From Trifolium pratense (taxonomy: Eukaryota > Streptophyta > Magnoliopsida > Fabales > Fabaceae): a stretch of 64,000 nucleotides of DNA. Position 1 is the stretch's first letter; each line of letters opens with the position of its first letter. The stretch lies in contig NC_060063.1 of the NCBI RefSeq assembly GCF_020283565.1, positions 38,278,635 to 38,342,634 on the forward strand. The letters are read 5' to 3'. The notes beneath the pieces were generated by a model. It saw only the letters and a list, made by a program, of their open reading frames with translations. It searched no databases and was not told the DNA's origin. Positions 45,605 to 57,161 of the stretch are shown one piece after another. Both the position numbers and the translations under genes were made by a program.

Positions 45605-46802
45605 TCTCCTAATCTGAACTTGTTTAAAGTACAGATTACAAACACATCATCATCTAGTTACTTCAATCAAATAACACATTCCCAATTTAGCTCTCAAATT
45701 GCAGAATGTTTCTAGCTTCAATGCTTTGGTCATGATATCTGCTATCTGATCTTGTGATGAGCAGAAACTCATATGCACAGTTCCATCTTTGTTCAAATCT
45801 CTGAGAAAATGATATCTGACATCTATATGTTTGCATCTACCATACATGACAAGATTTTTTGAAAGCTTGATTGAGGAAGTATTGTCACAAAAAATCACAG
45901 TTCCAGTCAATTGTGTCTGCTTATGTTGGTCTAAGATTCTTCTCAGCCATACACGTTGACAAGCACAAGATGCTGCAGCTACAAATTCAGCTTCAGTTGT
46001 GGATAAAGTGACACAATAGCTTGCTTCTTTGAAGACCGGTACACTGCTCCATTTCCATACATATACCCATAGCCATATGTACTCTTTCTATCATCTATGT
46101 CACCAGCATAATCAGAGTCTGTCCAACCTTTGAGCTCACTGTCATTGCTCTTTGTATACAAAATGCCAAGATTCAAGGTGCCTTGAAGGTATCTAAGCAC
46201 TCTTTTAGCTGTAATCAAATGAATTTTTGTAGGCAGCTCCATATACCTTGCTATTAAACACACAGAGAATGCAACATCTGGTCTAGTAGCAAGTAGATAC
46301 ACAAGACTTCCAATCAACTGTTTGTACATAGTTGCATCAACAGTTCATCCATTTTGATCTTTTTTTATCGGATGTCCCCGAAGGGACTTCCATTTTCATC
46401 TTTTATGAGTTTATTACCAGGAACAATTGGACTACATACTTTGTTACAATTCTCCATTCCAAATATAAGAATTATATCCTGAGCATACTTCTGTTGATAG
46501 ATAAAAATTCCACTATCACACTGTTTTACTTCAACCCCAAGAAAGTATCTCATCTTTCCAAAATCAGTCATTGCAAACTTTTTTTTCACAGATGCTTTAA
46601 AACTTTGAAACATTTCTTCATCATTTCCCGTGTATATGAGGTCATCTACATACAAACTGACTATTCCTTGATCAGTTGATTGACAAACAAGGTATGTTCA
46701 TGAGGGCATTTCTCAAAATTTTCTTGAGCAAAGTAAGATTCAATCTTACTATACCAAGTTTTGGGAGCTTGTTTCAAGCCATATAGCGTCTTTTTGAGCT
46801 TG
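45605..46802 (-). pseudogene. Ty1/copia fragment: end of RT and RNase H
   Basis: Minus-strand blocks in shifting frames encode KVYKLKKTLYGLKQAPKTWY, then MYVDDLIYTGND with the catalytic YVDD, YFLGVEVKQ, YKQLIGSLVYLLATRPDV, TDSDYAGDIDDRKSTYGY and the RNase H end IFCDNTSSIKLSKN and IADIMTKAL. Several frameshifts separate the blocks. It is cut off at 46802, within the reverse transcriptase, where unrelated DNA begins. Confidence 0.9.
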
Positions 46803-47392
46803 TATACCTTATATAAGAATCATAAATAATTCTTAAGACATTAAATTTTTTATCATTAAAACATCAATAAAATTTTGGAATATCTCTTCAACACTTCTTA
46901 CCACTAATTAACCTGAGAAGTGAAAAAAAAAAAAAACTTAAATATCACATTGGTCCCTATATGTTCCCGTTTTTTTGGTTTTAGTCCCTGTATGTTTTTT
47001 TTTTAAAACAGTCCCTGCACATTCAATTCCTTTTGCTTTTCGTCCCTCCCCTCTCAAAAATACTGATGTGGCTAACGGCATGACATGTGGCATGCAGAAG
47101 TGGCAAATGAAGGACCAAAATAAAAAATATTTAATGAAGGACCAAAACCAAAAAACAAAATTACTAAAATATTTTTTTTATAAAAAAAGCAAATTTTTAA
47201 CATTTTTTACTTTTAAAAAAACCAATTTATTTCAAATAAAAAACAAAATTTAAAATATATATAAGCGTGCTAAAATTTAAAATCCATAAGCCTATAGTGT
47301 AAAAACTTGTTCACAGTGTGCTAAAATTGGTGTAGGACATGCTAAAAACTCTGGCTATAATGACAGTGTGCTCAAAATTGCACATCAACTTA

Positions 47393-47715
47393 GGCCCCGT
47401 TTGAATTAGCTTATTTTTGAGTTTATGCAACAACTTATGCAATTTTTATGTATTACTCCACCCGTTTCAAATTACTTACATTTTAGAAGAAAAAAAATAA
47501 TATTAAGAAAGTGTATTTTTGCACCTTATTTTCCTATTATACATTTATTTTAATTCACCAATAGGGAGTATTATAAGTTTGTCAAGGTAGTTTATGATAA
47601 AATAGCTTGTAAATACAATTTTCACTAGTGTGAACTTATAAAATAGCATAAAAACTAATTTATATTGTATAAGCTATTTGAATAAGCTCAAAAATAAGCT
47701 AATCCAAACAGAGCC
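47393..47715. mobile_element. PIF/Harbinger-type MITE nested in the Mutator-like element
   Basis: Ends GGCCCCGTTTGAATTAGCTT / GGCTCTGTTTGGATTAGCTT and TTA on both sides (47390-47392 and 47716-47718) fit PIF/Harbinger MITEs with TWA target sites. Confidence 0.75.
47455..47573. mobile_element. Stowaway-like remnant nested in the PIF MITE
   Basis: It begins TACTCCACCCGTTTCAAATT and ends AATAGGGAGTA, resembling an internally deleted Stowaway element. Confidence 0.5.
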
Positions 47716-48078
47716 TTAATATTTCACAAACTAATAACAAGTGACCAAAGGCACTAAAAAGTTGTTAATAATATAACTTGTCTTACATAAAAAAAAATTA
47801 TTTATTTTTAAAATAAAAAAACGCTAAAGTAAAAACAAATTTTTTTTTGTTTTTTTTTTTTTATTTTAGGAATTTTAAACTTTATTTTTTGGTTTTGGTC
47901 CTTCATTTGCCACGTCAGCATGCCACATGTCCTGCCGTTAGCCACATCAGCATTTTTGAGAGGGGAGGGACGAAAACCAAAAGGAATTGGACATGTACGA
48001 ACTGTTTAAAAAAAAAAAAATATACAGGGACTAAAACAAAAAAACCGGGAACATACATGGACTAATGTGATATTTAAG

Positions 48079-49045
48079 AAAAAAAAAACAATATAAATTT
48101 CCCCAAAAAAAACACAATAAATTAATTTTCTTCTTTTGCTCTTGCTCTTGTTTCCTTTTATTTTTTTATTTTTTTTAACTTTTATTTCTTATTTTGGGCA
48201 AAGTTTTGTTCCCCTATCTTTGTATATAATATGAACATTTGACATAAGATTAGGGCTTACTAGGGAGACAACATAGTTCAGATGCCTACTATTTTCTTTG
48301 ATGCAATTATGATCTTAGTTAAAAAATAAATAAAAATAAATGATAAAATATGATATTGATATATTTAGTGTGAAATTTATTTTGGAAAAATAATTTAAAG
48401 ATAACTTTATCATCTCTAATTTATTTATTTATTTTACAATAAATAAGCGAAATCTTAACCCTAATACCAATACTTTCGACTCTTTATAAATGGGTGGTCG
48501 GATCTCTTTGACAATAGAAGTAGCGGCGCATCCCCTAATATCATTCATATCGCTCCCCCCACTCTCTAGATCTATGAGGGAGGAAACAAAACCAAGTTTA
48601 TGGACTATTGTTCAGCTCTTTATCAAATGGAAACCATTACCATTGTCATAATATATCTCTACTCTTTCTCTGGCATATCAAAATAAATCTTCAACAACTA
48701 TGATTATTTTGATTAGATGTGAGCAAAAAGGTAAGCATACAAAAAACACATGATTTTCATCTCAATTTAATTATTGGGAAAATAATATATATTCTCATTC
48801 GTATTTATCAATATTTTTGTCGAATTAATTGCTTTTATTTTGAGGATTACGGACTATTTTCAATTTGATCTTGACATTCTTATCATGATAGCATGGTTTA
48901 CGGATCTCAGAAAGTAGTAATTATAATTTATAAGGAGTGCTTCTCTATTTTGATTTAGGAGTACATCTTTATACAAATTATGCATTGTAATATATATATA
49001 TATATATATATTTGACATTGATAAACTTACTGCATTTCATTATCA
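48079..49045. other. No gene seen
   Basis: AT-rich spacer. CTCTTTATAAATGGGTGG near 48480 could be a TATA region, but no linked frame is found. A short (AT)n run lies at 48992-49010. Confidence 0.45.
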
Positions 49046-49048
49046 TAT

Positions 49049-49160
49049 TTTTTTGCAGCCAAAATGTGTACCCTCTGGTTGTTGTAGCAAATCCAAAAGA
49101 GCCTAATCAATTTGCAATTGCACTGTCAGATGAGCCCAATGAACCTGGAAGATATAGTGG
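49049..49160 (+). pseudogene. TOPLESS-like exon fragment
   Basis: After a pyrimidine tract and TTTTGCAG, the frame reads QNVYPLVVVANPKEPNQFAI followed by ALSD. This resembles the VYPLV-AxP-EPNQFA-L-D strand of the WD40 region in TOPLESS/TPR corepressors, by memory. The frame then runs into GRYSGEVAEIAIHLYDSF, which belongs to the inverted repeat and not to TOPLESS. It is a short relic at most. Confidence 0.5.
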
Positions 49161-49269
49161 TGAAGTTGCTGAAATCGCCATCCATTTATATGATTCATTT
49201 GAATCATTTTAGTATTTTTATTTTAATTATTGAGTTAAACAATTTCTTTTGATTTTCTTGGTGATCAGG

Positions 49270-52200
49270 TGTAACAACCCACTCTAATTATTAGAAGAGA
49301 TAATAGTTATGATTTAATTGGAAACAAGCAGTAAAACCATTCTTTCATTGAACTACATATAGAACCTATTAGCCTTTTATTTTCTCTCTCACGCCAACTT
49401 CAAATTTACTCCTCTCCCAATATCCAATCACAAACTCCAAACATAAGAAGTAGAGCCCACCTCTCCCTTTAAAGACACACTTGGGATGGACAAAACTCGA
49501 AAGCCCAACGCAAACCTCAAAAAATTATTAAAAAAACCGAAACGGATCGGGTTCATATGCAAAACGAGTTCAAAAAGCCCAAAGTTCGGTTTCTTGTGGA
49601 TTGTAGTGGTCGGGTTCGGTTTTGGATTTGCCAACCATGGGTAACCGAACAAACCCATGTTTAATATTTTATTTTTATTTTTTATTACTAATAATATCTA
49701 TATGACGTGTTTGTATAACATTCACACAGATTCACTTTATTTTCTCTCTCATTCACACTTTGTTATCCCCAAACCCTAGCAGCAGCCGCTGTGCACTCAT
49801 CCCTTCTCTGTTTTCTCTTTCAAGTTCAAGTCCCAAACTTTCTCTTCTAATTTCTTCTACTCTCATTTTTTGTTTGTGAATTCTTCTCTATTACTTTGTT
49901 CCTCTCCAACAATTTTTTTTCTACTCTATGTCTCTCAAAACAACTCTATATATTTGCAGATCTAAATGTTTGTCATTGCTTTTGTTTGTTTGAATTTTTT
50001 ACAGATCCGGATTTTTTAGTTTTTGATATGTTATTCTATTTTTCTAGAGAAGATTGGTTACTTTGTTTGATTTTTTTCTTTCTCATCTTTCTTCTTATTC
50101 ATGACCCGTACAGACCAAACCGAATGATTCGATGAACCCGAAAAACCGCAGCCCGAAAAACCGAAATAAAATATCGGTCGATATGGACCTTGTAATAACA
50201 CACGTGGTTTGGGTCGGATGGACATTTTGGGCCCACACTGACCCATTGTCCACCCCTACAAACCACTACCAGTCTCCTTCATTATTCATTATTCATTTCC
50301 AAAGTTAGAAAACAACCTTTTACTCTTCTCTCTCACGCAAAAGCTTCAGCAACAACAACAAAATCATTTTACTCCATTTTGGAAGCTTTGAGCCTTGCGT
50401 GTGTCTCTACACACATGTTCTTCCATCTTAATCAATCTCCCAAAGAAGAAGCTTCACTCATCTCTTCCCTTGCAGCCATATCCAACAAATTTCCAAACTC
50501 TCACAAATAACCCATTTCTAGTCATGCATGTTTGAGATTGTTCTTTAGATTCAAGATTTGAAGTGATGTAATCTAAGTCCTAGCCACTGCATGTGTAGAC
50601 CCCTCTTGGATTGAGATGTTTGTTCAAAAATCTAAGGTAAGATCAATAACTCCAATTTCATTCCTTTCCTTTCCAATGAAGCCTAAACTCATTCTTAAGT
50701 TTATGCTCATTTGGGTTATTTGCATGTGATCACCTTTTAAGAGTTAGAGAGAAGAATTAGCACTGAATAAGTATGTTAGAGCAGAAGAACATGGGCACAA
50801 GATGGAAGCTTGAAGTTTTGATTGTGGATTTTTGAAGAAATTTGGGTTAAACCCGTATTCAAGGACAGACCTTCCCTAAAAAGGTAATTGTTCTCTCTTT
50901 GTAACTCCGAATGATATGTTGTTTGTTTATGTGTATAGCTAACTCAAATATGGTCGTTATGATATCAGTTTTATAATTTTTGGACGAGGGATGAGGTTGG
51001 TAGCCATTTTTGAAGTTGGAAGTCAGTAGAAGGAATTGTGCAGAAAATCTGATTTTTTTTTTGTTTTTATGGGCTACGGGTTTGCATTTTGAGCGGCTCA
51101 AACGGATGATTATAAGCGTGTGAAACAGTTCGGAATTGCTATCAATTCAGGTGGGTTCCCTTAAGTTCAATTTCACCTTAATAGAGTAGTTCATAGTTTT
51201 CCCCAAATATTAAACTATGCATGACAACTTAAGTTTGGTTATGTTTAGGATTAAATTAGAATAACTCATTAACTGATTAATTAACCACTTAAATAAGCCC
51301 TGCATGTTGAATTGACTGTAATATGTGGAATTTAGTACGAAGTATAATTATATAAGCTGAATTGGACATAAACACTATGTTGAGTTATGCAGGATTCCGT
51401 GGTTGAATCGGCTCAACCAGAGCTTGCATTGATCCATAAGTTTCCTTGTGAAGCAAAAATGTGTCTTATGCGCCTCATGAGCCGGTTCATGCCTTGAATG
51501 AGCCTGTGCATAAGCGCATAATGTATTTTATTAAAATCTGGGAAATGTTGCATCGGTACAAACGTTGTGTGAACCGGCTTAAGCATGTCCTGGGTGAGTT
51601 TGAATTTCTACAAGGCAAACTTGTGTCGATGCATATAAGTCAAATATCTTGCTTTCTTAAAAACTGGATTATATGCATCGGTACATAGAACCCTTGAACC
51701 GGTGCAAACAAAATAATTTACTAAAAACCTTTTGGCTTATATATAGGAGGTATAATAACCGTTTTATTTCAACTGAAAATCCTCCATTATGAACATTATT
51801 TTATAAAAACTATAAGTGACTAGAATTCCACGATTACGGACTTTCGTACATGTATTAAAATCAGTTAGACAATTGAATCAGGATATTCAGGATTGTTAGA
51901 AATACCCTCGGGAAGGTTTTCTTTTCTTTGTGCAGGATAACCATTCAAGATTATGAACATTAGTTACCATGTCATGAGAATCATTTCAGAATCCGAGAAA
52001 TTTAATAAGAACTGCAAGCTGAGGTGGAACCCGACGTATATTATTATCGGTAGTACGAGGACTAGGCACTCCGGGACCCGCTTGCCTCGAAGTGACCCTA
52101 TGCGGATAATATTGACAAGATAATAATAAGCGGTACACCTTTACTGCTTTATATTATTATGTTATGAATTATGTCAAGATTAGTACTATTAGAAGTTCAG

Positions 52201-52589
52201 GATCAGGTTATGTTAGAAACTATTAGTTTTAGTTCCCCTGGTGTAGTCACCAGTAGTTGGGTAGTAGGAACTCACTGAGGCTTAGTAGTGTCATCCCACG
52301 CCCTTCAAATTTTTTTAGGTAAATAGGTTAACCTGAGCAAGGACCAGACAGGAACCGATGATCGACGTTGCGCTTGGATTATCGGATTAGAAGACTTTCG
52401 TTAAGCTGTTAAGTTGGGATACAATTTGTTAAGTTGTTAAGTTGAGATACAATTCTCTTTCGTTTGTATTGTACTGGATTTTCACATTGTTCTTGTGATA
52501 TCTTGTAAATTCAATAAATTATTTTTGAATTTTAAGGTGCTCGGATTTCAATTATTAAATATTCTAGTCAATTTAGTTGGGGTTTCACA
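49270..52589 (+). mobile_element. Solo LTR, about 3.3 kb, in left arm of the inverted repeat
   Basis: It begins TGTAACAACCC and ends GGGGTTTCACA, flanked by a perfect 5-bp target duplication TCAGG (49265-49269 and 52590-52594). The right arm shows the uninterrupted sequence (GTGATCATGAGGCG), which confirms the insertion. No coding internal region is seen. Around 52490 there is a polyadenylation-like AATTCAATAAATTATT. A probable hAT-type element lies inside, so the LTR itself is about 2.5 kb. Confidence 0.85.
49481..50258. mobile_element. Probable hAT-type element inside the solo LTR
   Basis: Ends TTGGGATGGACAAAACTCG and the inverse of CATTGTCCACCCCTA are related, and subterminal AAACCGAA/TTCGGTTT motifs occur in both orientations. 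The 8-bp flanks do not match well, so the borders are approximate. Confidence 0.55.
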
Positions 52590-52749
52590 TCAGGAGGCAT
52601 TAAGACGCTTCCCTGGAATTGAAAATGTCTTCTCTAAGCTTTTTGTTTTTGTTGAAGAGGTCAAAATGGAATACAATCAGTCGAAACCCATATATAGCAA
52701 TGGAGTCAACCACCAACAATGAAAATTTGAGACTAAAGTTACATTTGTC

Positions 52750-54560
52750 GAGTTCAATCACCAATAAGAAAATAATTTGACCTTATCTAGCATTTGGTGC
52801 AAAGAAGAAGCTGTGTTCCAGACACAAGCGAGCCAAATAAGCTGCATAAAGGACCGCCATGCTCGCTGACCACCTACTGGCTGAGTGAAAGAAATAAATA
52901 ATGCGTCGATTCAACATCGCTGCATCCAGATACACAATAGCAAACGTCGGCTGAAATGATTCCTCAAGTAACCAAGTTTTTCTTCGTTGGAAACCTATCC
53001 CTCAAAAGTCTGCATGCAAGAATCGAAACCTTAAAGGAACCTGTCTGTGCCATATAAGACCGTGACCGTCATCTAAATTGACCATATCCTAAGAAATCAA
53101 TAACTGATACGCGCCACGAACAGAGTAACCGTGATTAGGGTCTGGCACCCACTGCCACCTGTCTGAAATATGATCCTACAAAGAGATAGTAGGTAGTAAG
53201 GCCTGACACTATCCTAACTTCTCCTCCTCCCACAACTGCCTCCTCCAAACCCACGTTTGACTACCAGCCCCCCACCCTAACAAAGACATCTCTGCTACTA
53301 AAGCTGCTTTATTCTCCGCTAAGTCAAACATGCCTAAAACTCACCCACAAAAAACTATCCCCTAGCCATGGATCAGTCCAAAACAAGGTATCAGACCCAT
53401 CCCCAACCTTCTTCGAAACACTCTCTTGAAACAACCCTACACCATCAGCACCCTCCAAGATTCTCACAATCTCCCTCCACCACGCAGACCCTCTCCTCTC
53501 TCCATCTTTCACTCTTTCTCTCTCGACCCAATACCTAGCTGCCAGCACTCGGAACCCATTTTCCGAAAAGAGCTAAGTTAAACTCCCTCAATTGTCTAAC
53601 CTCTAACCCTACATACTCCTTACGTAAACAAATAGTTTTCCAACTGATCCAAGGGATTTTCCTACGATCCTCACCCCCCCCCCCCCAAGAAAATATTAAT
53701 CAGAAAAGATTCAATAGAAGAGATTATACTTGAGGGATCCTTGAAGAAGGAAAGAGCATAGACAAGTAGAGAGGTTAAGACATACTTGAGTAAGATCAGA
53801 CGACCGCCAAAAAAAGGGAAGCGACTCTTCCATCCATATGACATGTTCTTTATATGAGCTATCATCGGTTCCCAAAAAGCCAAACGACGCGGATCACCAC
53901 CAATAGAAACCTAGATAAAGGAAAGACACATTTCCCACTCTACAGCACAGAGCCTATGCGGCCTCATGTAACTAGGAATCAGGGATATTAACCCTTACCT
54001 GCAAACTCTTGTTTAAATTAACCTTCAAAATCAACATAGACTCGAACACCACCAAGACGGCTTAAAGCGCATGGACATTCACCCAGGTTTTAGACCCGAC
54101 CAGCAGCGTATCATCGGCAAACTGAAGGTGTGAGACCGAAACCCGAAACATGATTTTGTTCTCCAACATTATACCCCGTAAACAAATTACTCTCAACCAT
54201 AGCATGCATCATCACATTCAAACCTTCGGCTGTTAGAAGAAAAAGAAAATGAGAAAGTGGATCCCCTTGTCTTAAACCCCTCTCAAGAGGGAACTCATCA
54301 GTGGGACTACCGTTAACCAAGATTGACGTTGTCGTCGTGCTAACACATTCTCTAATCCATTTTCGCCACAACGTCGAAAAAGACATATGTCCCATAACAT
54401 TATCCAGATAGCCCAGTCCATCGAATCATAGGATTTCTCGAAATCCACCTTTAATAACAACAATTCCTTGTTATACCTACGCGCCTCATCAACCACCTCA
54501 TTCGCAATGAGGATTCCATCGAGGATTTGCACATCCTTTACGAATGCACTTTGCGACTCA
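52750..54560 (-). mobile_element. Degenerate LINE in left arm of the inverted repeat
   Basis: Minus-strand fragments encode LINE ORF2: LLLLKVDFEKSYDSMDW, GLRQGDPLSHFLFLLTAEGL, FFGGRLILLKYVLTSLLVYA, LFWTDPWLGDSFLW and a zf-RVT end (CVSGCSDVES). Many stops and frameshifts show it is old. A C-tract of about ten bases lies at 53676-53686. The exact ends within the insertion (about 52641-54572) are not resolved. Confidence 0.85.
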
Positions 54561-54572
54561 AAAATGACACTA

Positions 54573-55217
54573 CCAATACTGGATGGAAAATTGAAGGTGT
54601 AAAACGAGACTTGGCTGATATATGTGATACGTACTATTCACATAAAACCGTTGGAACGAAGAATTTGCGATCTGTCAATGAAGTGGTGAATCACTTACTT
54701 CCTGAAAGATACCCCAAGTTACATTGCAAGAAGGGAAAATTAAAGGGCAATGAAGTTAAGGATGAAAACAGTAATCTTGAATCGAGGGGAAAAAGGAAGA
54801 GAAGAAGGAGAAAATAATGTTAAAGAAGTCTCAAGAAAAAGAAAGAATAATGTTTTTGTAATCGGTTCTTCTTCTTCTTCTCTAAAGACCGAGGATACGT
54901 CAATAATTCTAAGAGAAGTCTCAGTTGAATCATTAGAAGTTAAAGAAGTCTCAAGAAAACGAAAGAATAGTGTTTTTCTTGGTTCTTAAAAGAACGAGGA
55001 GAAGTCAATAATTCTAAGAGAAGTCTTAGCTGAATCATCAGAAGTACAAATTGTCATTCCTTCTAATGATGAAAGATTGGAAGACATGTTAAACAATTGT
55101 GTTGATGATAATGATAAATGCATAGTAGTTGTGGACAACAAAATGGACGAAGATTTGGATGAAATTATAGAAGAATTTCCTGAATATGATGATTTAGCAA
55201 ACCAGTTTTTTAACTAG
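54573..55217 (+). pseudogene. MBD-like gene, left-arm copy
   Basis: The frame reads GWKIEGVKRDLADICDTYYS and LGTK-like VGTKNLRSVNEVVNHLL. This pattern (W..., D-YY, G-K-LRS--EV--HL) fits a methyl-CpG-binding domain. A lysine-rich tail KGNEVKDENSNLESRGKRKR and two copies of an EVSRKRKN-VF-GSSS-SIILREVS unit follow. The frame is then broken by a stop after RRRK and again after VFLGS. An acidic end EEFPEYDDLANQFFN closes with TAG at 55215-55217. The N-terminal part lies beyond the LINE insertion at 52590-52640. Confidence 0.55.
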
Positions 55218-55580
55218 TTTTCTCAAAAGACCGAGAAGGAGAACAATTACAATATGCATAGTGTTTAGAAATAAACTGGAAAACTAGAGCAAATAAGCAC
55301 CGGAGTGGATCAAAATTTAGTGTTGTTGTTAACCAACAAATAATGAATACATTTATTCATTTAGAATTTCTTGGAAGATCATGATCTGGTCTAGTTCTTT
55401 CTTCTATTTTTTTTTTTATCGGCTGTAGTTCTATAAATTTAATGATTGAAATTTCATTGTGCTTTTAAATTTTAAAAAAAATTGTGAAACTTTTAAGGTT
55501 GAATGCTTTTTATTGTAAAACTTTGTTTGGTCGGATAGTCATTGAACAAGAAAAGGTTGAAGTAGTTGATTAAAATAGAT

Positions 55581-56757
55581 TCTATTTTAATCAATTAATT
55601 CCACATTTTCTTGTTCAATGACTATCCGACCAAACATAGTTTTCCAATAAAAACCATTCAACCTTAAAAGTTTCACAATTTTTTTAAAAAAATTTAAAAG
55701 CACGATGAAATTTCATTCATTAAATTTATAGAACTACAACCGATCAAAAAAACAAAAAAAAAAACAGAAGAAACAACTACAATTGATCATGATCTTCCAA
55801 GAAATTCTAAATGAATAAATGTATTCATTATTTGTTGGTTAACAACAACACTAAATTTAGATCCACCGTAGTCCTTATTTGCTCTAGTTTTCCAGTTTGT
55901 TTCTCAACACTATGTTTATTGTAATTGTTCTCCTTCTCGGTCTTTTGAGAAAACTAGTTAAAGAACTGGTTTGCTAAATCATCATATTCAGGAAATTCTT
56001 CTATAATTTCATCCAAACTTTGGTCCATTTTGTTGTGCACAGCTACTATGCATTTATCATTATCATCAGCACAATTGTATAACATGTCTTCCAATCTTTG
56101 ATCATCAGAAGGAATGACAATTTGTACTTCTGATGATTCAGCTGAGACTTCTCTTAGAATTGTTGACTTCTCCTCGTTCTTTTGATAAGAAGAGGAACCA
56201 AGAAACACTGTTCTTTCGTTTTCTTGAGACTTCTTTAACTTCTAATGATTCAAGTGAGACTTCTCTTAAAATTATTGACTTCTTCTCAGTCTTTTGAGAA
56301 GAAGAACCGATTAGAAAAATACAATTCTTTCTTTTTCTTGAGACTTCTTTAACATTATTTTCTCTTTTTCTTCTCTTCCTTTTTCCCCTCGATTCAAGAT
56401 TACTGTTTTCATCCTTAACTTCATTGCCCTTTATTTTTCCCTTCTTGCAATGTAACTTGGGGTATCCTTCATGTAGTAAGTGATTCACCACTTCATTGAT
56501 AGATCGCAATTTCTTCGTTCCAAGGGCTTTATGCGAATAGTACGTATCACATATATCAGACAAGTCTCGTTTTACACCTTCAATTTTCCATCCAGTAAGC
56601 TTAGAGAAGACATTTTCAATTCTAGGGAAGCGTCTTAACGCCTCATGATCACCACGAAAATCAAAAGAAATTGTTTAACTCAATAATTGAAATAAAAATA
56701 CTAAAATGATGCAATTGAATTATATATAAATGGATGGCCATTTCAGCAACTTCGCCA
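55581..56757 (-). repeat. Right arm of the inverted repeat, uninterrupted
   Basis: It mirrors the left arm from the axis at 55580, where GATTAAAATAGA and TCTATTTTAATC face each other with one base between them. The arm ends at about 56757, where a copia fragment begins. Confidence 0.93.
55954..56660 (-). pseudogene. MBD-like gene, right-arm copy
   Basis: From about 56660 the minus strand reads HEALRRFPRIENVFSKLTGW, then IEGVKRDLSDICDTYYSHKA and LRSINEVVNHLLHEGYPKLH, a likely methyl-CpG-binding (MBD) domain. A basic stretch GKRKRRKR and two tandem units (EVSRKRKN...IILREVS-ES-EV) follow. One frameshift near 56190 separates this from the acidic end VQIVIPSDDQRLEDMLYNC to EYDDLANQFFN, with stop at 55954. 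MBD proteins bind DNA in the nucleus; whether this one was ever more than a gene fragment is unknown. It is less damaged than the left copy. No upstream exon or promoter is seen. Confidence 0.55.
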
Positions 56758-57161
56758 CCATCTTTCGGACTTGCAGCACAAGCAAGCAGAAAATAGAAGA
56801 TCAAGTAGAACAAGAAGCATGCCAGCAAGGCTACAAGAATGTGAGATAACTCCAGATGATGGAGTTACAAATGAAGCTGACCTTGTTCATTTGATCTTTC
56901 TAGTTGATGTTGAACCAGTGAATGTGATTGAAGCATTGAAAAATCCAAAATGGACTAGTGCCATGGAGGAAGAGCTGGAATCCATAGAGAAAAATGGAAC
57001 TTAGTCTTTACCTGATTTACCACCAAATAAGAAGGCTGTTGTTGTGAAGTGGGTGTACAAAACCAAAATGAGTACTCAAGGTGAAATAACAAGGCATAAA
57101 GCCAGATTAGTGGCAAATGGTTTTCTTCAAAAGGAAGGCATTGACTATGATGAAGTGTATG
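56758..57161 (+). pseudogene. Ty1/copia fragment: start of reverse transcriptase
   Basis: The frame reads RRSSRTRSMPARLQECEI, NVIEALKNPKWTSAMEEELE and, after a TAG where tryptophan is expected (NGT-stop), VVKWVYKTKMSTQGEITRHK and ARLVANGFLQKEGIDYDEVY. These are the linker and first part of copia RT. The frame is cut by the LTR at 57162. It is of the same general type as the minus-strand fragment at 45605-46802. Confidence 0.88.

Larger units (their letters stand above)
46937..48078. mobile_element. Mutator-like foldback element, 1.14 kb
   Basis: Terminal inverted repeats of more than 150 bp begin CTTAAATATCACATTGGTCC (left) and CTTAAATATCACATTAGTCC (right, inverted). The arms include CTGATGTGGCTAACGGCATG and its inverse. 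Poly-A stretches on both sides hide the target duplication. No transposase is present. Two further elements are nested inside. Confidence 0.85.
49160..55579 (+). repeat. Left arm of a large inverted repeat, interrupted
   Basis: The arm is made of 49160-49269, 52590-52640 and 54573-55579. Together these (about 1.17 kb) mirror 55581-56757 on the other strand. A solo LTR (49270-52589) and a LINE-bearing insertion (about 52641-54572) interrupt it. Matches include GGTGAAGTTGCTGAAAT, GAGTTAAACAATTTCTTTTG, GCATTAAGACGCTTCCCT and GGATGGAAAATTGAAGGTGT. Confidence 0.92.

Noticed and set aside
46975..47253. Open frame in the Mutator-like element
   Set aside because: It lies in the terminal inverted repeat and has no similarity to transposase or host proteins.
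49896..50135. Hydrophobic open frame in the solo LTR
   Set aside because: It is low-complexity T-rich sequence inside a non-coding hAT-like insertion.
52495..52722. 75-codon frame spanning the LTR end
   Set aside because: It crosses three different pieces (LTR end, palindrome arm, LINE insertion) and cannot be one gene.
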